DNA from: H2-BAC3 sp045863035
GTDB lineage: Bacteria; Bacteroidota; Ignavibacteria; Ignavibacteriales; Ignavibacteriaceae
Length of the DNA: 23,345 nucleotides
Assembly: GCA_045863035.1 (NCBI GenBank)
Contig: BTUV01000043.1
Coordinates: 1 to 23,345 of the forward strand
Reading direction: 5' to 3'
Shown: piece by piece, positions 22,833 to 23,345 of the stretch
How positions within the stretch are numbered: position 1 is the stretch's first letter
Layout of the letters: every line of letters starts with the position of its first letter
Translations under genes and position numbers: made by a program
The notes under the pieces: generated by a model
Databases searched by the model: none
Seen by the model: the letters and a program-made list of their open reading frames with translations, nothing else
Told to the model about the DNA's origin: nothing

Positions 22833-23258
22833 ATGACAAACAAAATTCAAAAAGGAATTATCGCAGGCGTTATCGGTACAGCCGTAATGACCTTAGTAAT
22901 GATGATAGCCCCCGTGATGGGACTACCCGAAATGTCTCCTCCGGCTATGTTATCCGCCATGATGGATTTCCCCATTATAATAGGTTGGATAATGCACTTT
23001 ATGATTGGAATAGTTTTCGCTCTTATCTATGCTTTCTTTTTTATTGAATTGATAAGGAAAGTTAACAGTTATTGGCTTAAAGGTACAATTTTCGGGAGTG
23101 CCGCGCTCATCTTCGCTCAAATCATGATGGTGATAATGGGAAGGATGTTTCCGATGCCTCCAATGGAAGGGAGCATGATGTTAACTTTACTTGGAAGTAT
23201 GATTGGGCACATTATTTTCGGAATTACAGTTGCTCTGATAATAAAAGAGCAACCATAA
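22833..23258 (+). CDS. Met-rich four-helix membrane protein, DUF6789-like
   Basis: The 141-aa protein has four predicted membrane helices at about 8-30, 46-72, 82-103 and 115-136. The pattern GWIMHFMIGIVFALIYAF, then LKGTIFGSAALIF, then GHIIFGITVALII resembles the small DUF6789 membrane family (recognised by pattern, not by a search). About 20 of 141 residues are Met, several clustered in the loop GRMFPMPPMEGSMM between helices 3 and 4. Such clusters can coordinate Cu(I) or Ag(I) in known copper proteins, but Met is also frequent in membrane helices, so this is only suggestive. It begins 59 bp after the Cys/His-repeat gene and is followed by a strong terminator, so the two are probably cotranscribed. 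Confidence 0.7.
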   Translation: MTNKIQKGIIAGVIGTAVMTLVMMIAPVMGLPEMSPPAMLSAMMDFPIIIGWIMHFMIGIVFALIYAFFFIELIRKVNSYWLKGTIFGSAALIFAQIMMVIMGRMFPMPPMEGSMMLTLLGSMIGHIIFGITVALIIKEQP

Positions 23259-23278
23259 GTCAGACAGTAAAAAAAAAG

Positions 23279-23320
23279 AGAATGGTTTCTGACTGAAAAG
23301 TCAGAAACCATTTTTGTTTG
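23279..23320 (+). terminator. Strong rho-independent terminator
   Basis: A perfect 14-bp stem, 23281-23294 with 23299-23312, closed by a GAAA tetraloop and extendable by two or three more pairs (A tract before, T tract after). It is followed by TTTGTTTG. It lies 22 bp after the stop of the Met-rich membrane gene. The preceding A-run makes it potentially bidirectional, so it could also end a gene coming from the other side of the window edge. Confidence 0.9.
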
Positions 23321-23323
23321 ACA

Positions 23324-23341
23324 TCACCATGCCTGTGGTGA
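23324..23341. other. Short inverted repeat at the window edge
   Basis: TCACCA (23324-23329) and TGGTGA (23336-23341) form a 6-bp stem with a 6-nt loop. The window ends 4 bases later, so it is not possible to say whether it belongs to a larger repeat or regulatory element. Confidence 0.35.
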
Positions 23342-23345
23342 AATC

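Overview
The window looks like chromosomal DNA of a Gram-negative bacterium of the Bacteroidota/Chlorobiota/Ignavibacteriota (FCB) group; Ignavibacteria-like is my best guess. The main reasons are the fused LpxC-FabZ gene, the near absence of Shine-Dalgarno sequences, a three-gene tripartite exporter of MacA/MacB-permease/TolC type, and a very large secreted metallopeptidase/PD40 propeller/outer-membrane barrel protein. All supported genes are on the + strand.

Layout. 1-472 has no credible gene. It holds two 62-bp imperfect palindromes and a degenerate half-copy, a REP/REPIN-like or MITE-like repeat family. 473-4598 is a tight three-gene operon: a periplasmic adaptor, an FtsX/MacB-type permease without an ATPase domain, and a TolC-like outer-membrane factor. 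4599-4761 is an intergenic gap. 4762-21040 is one run of ten co-directional genes with gaps of 0-26 bp or short overlaps: lpxC-fabZ, lpxA, a LipM-like octanoyl/lipoyl transferase, panB, a secreted seven-bladed propeller, hldA, hldC, tamB, rnr, and the metallopeptidase-propeller-barrel gene. A bulged hairpin at 21061-21095 probably ends it. The theme is outer-membrane biogenesis: lipid A (LpxC, FabZ, LpxA), ADP-heptose for the LPS core (HldA, HldC), an inter-membrane bridge (TamB) and a surface barrel. Cofactor genes (lipoate, pantothenate) and RNase R are interspersed.

21159-23258 is different in character. It has an ECF sigma factor, a soluble HxxxCxxC (ZAS-type) anti-sigma candidate, a GDCCVxC-family Cys-rich protein, an exported protein with three 42-residue Cys/His repeats, and a Met-rich four-helix membrane protein, closed by a strong terminator at 23279-23315. 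I read it as a small metal or thiol stress regulon (inference). It lacks the TATATA signature that is frequent in the rest of the window and uses more TTA/TTG leucine codons in the sigma gene, so it may be a later acquisition.

Most promising for follow-up: the sigma/anti-sigma/Cys-His repeat module, the palindrome pair with compensating arm changes, the TamB-linked peptidase-propeller-barrel protein, and the TATATA (Tyr-Ile codon pair) bias.
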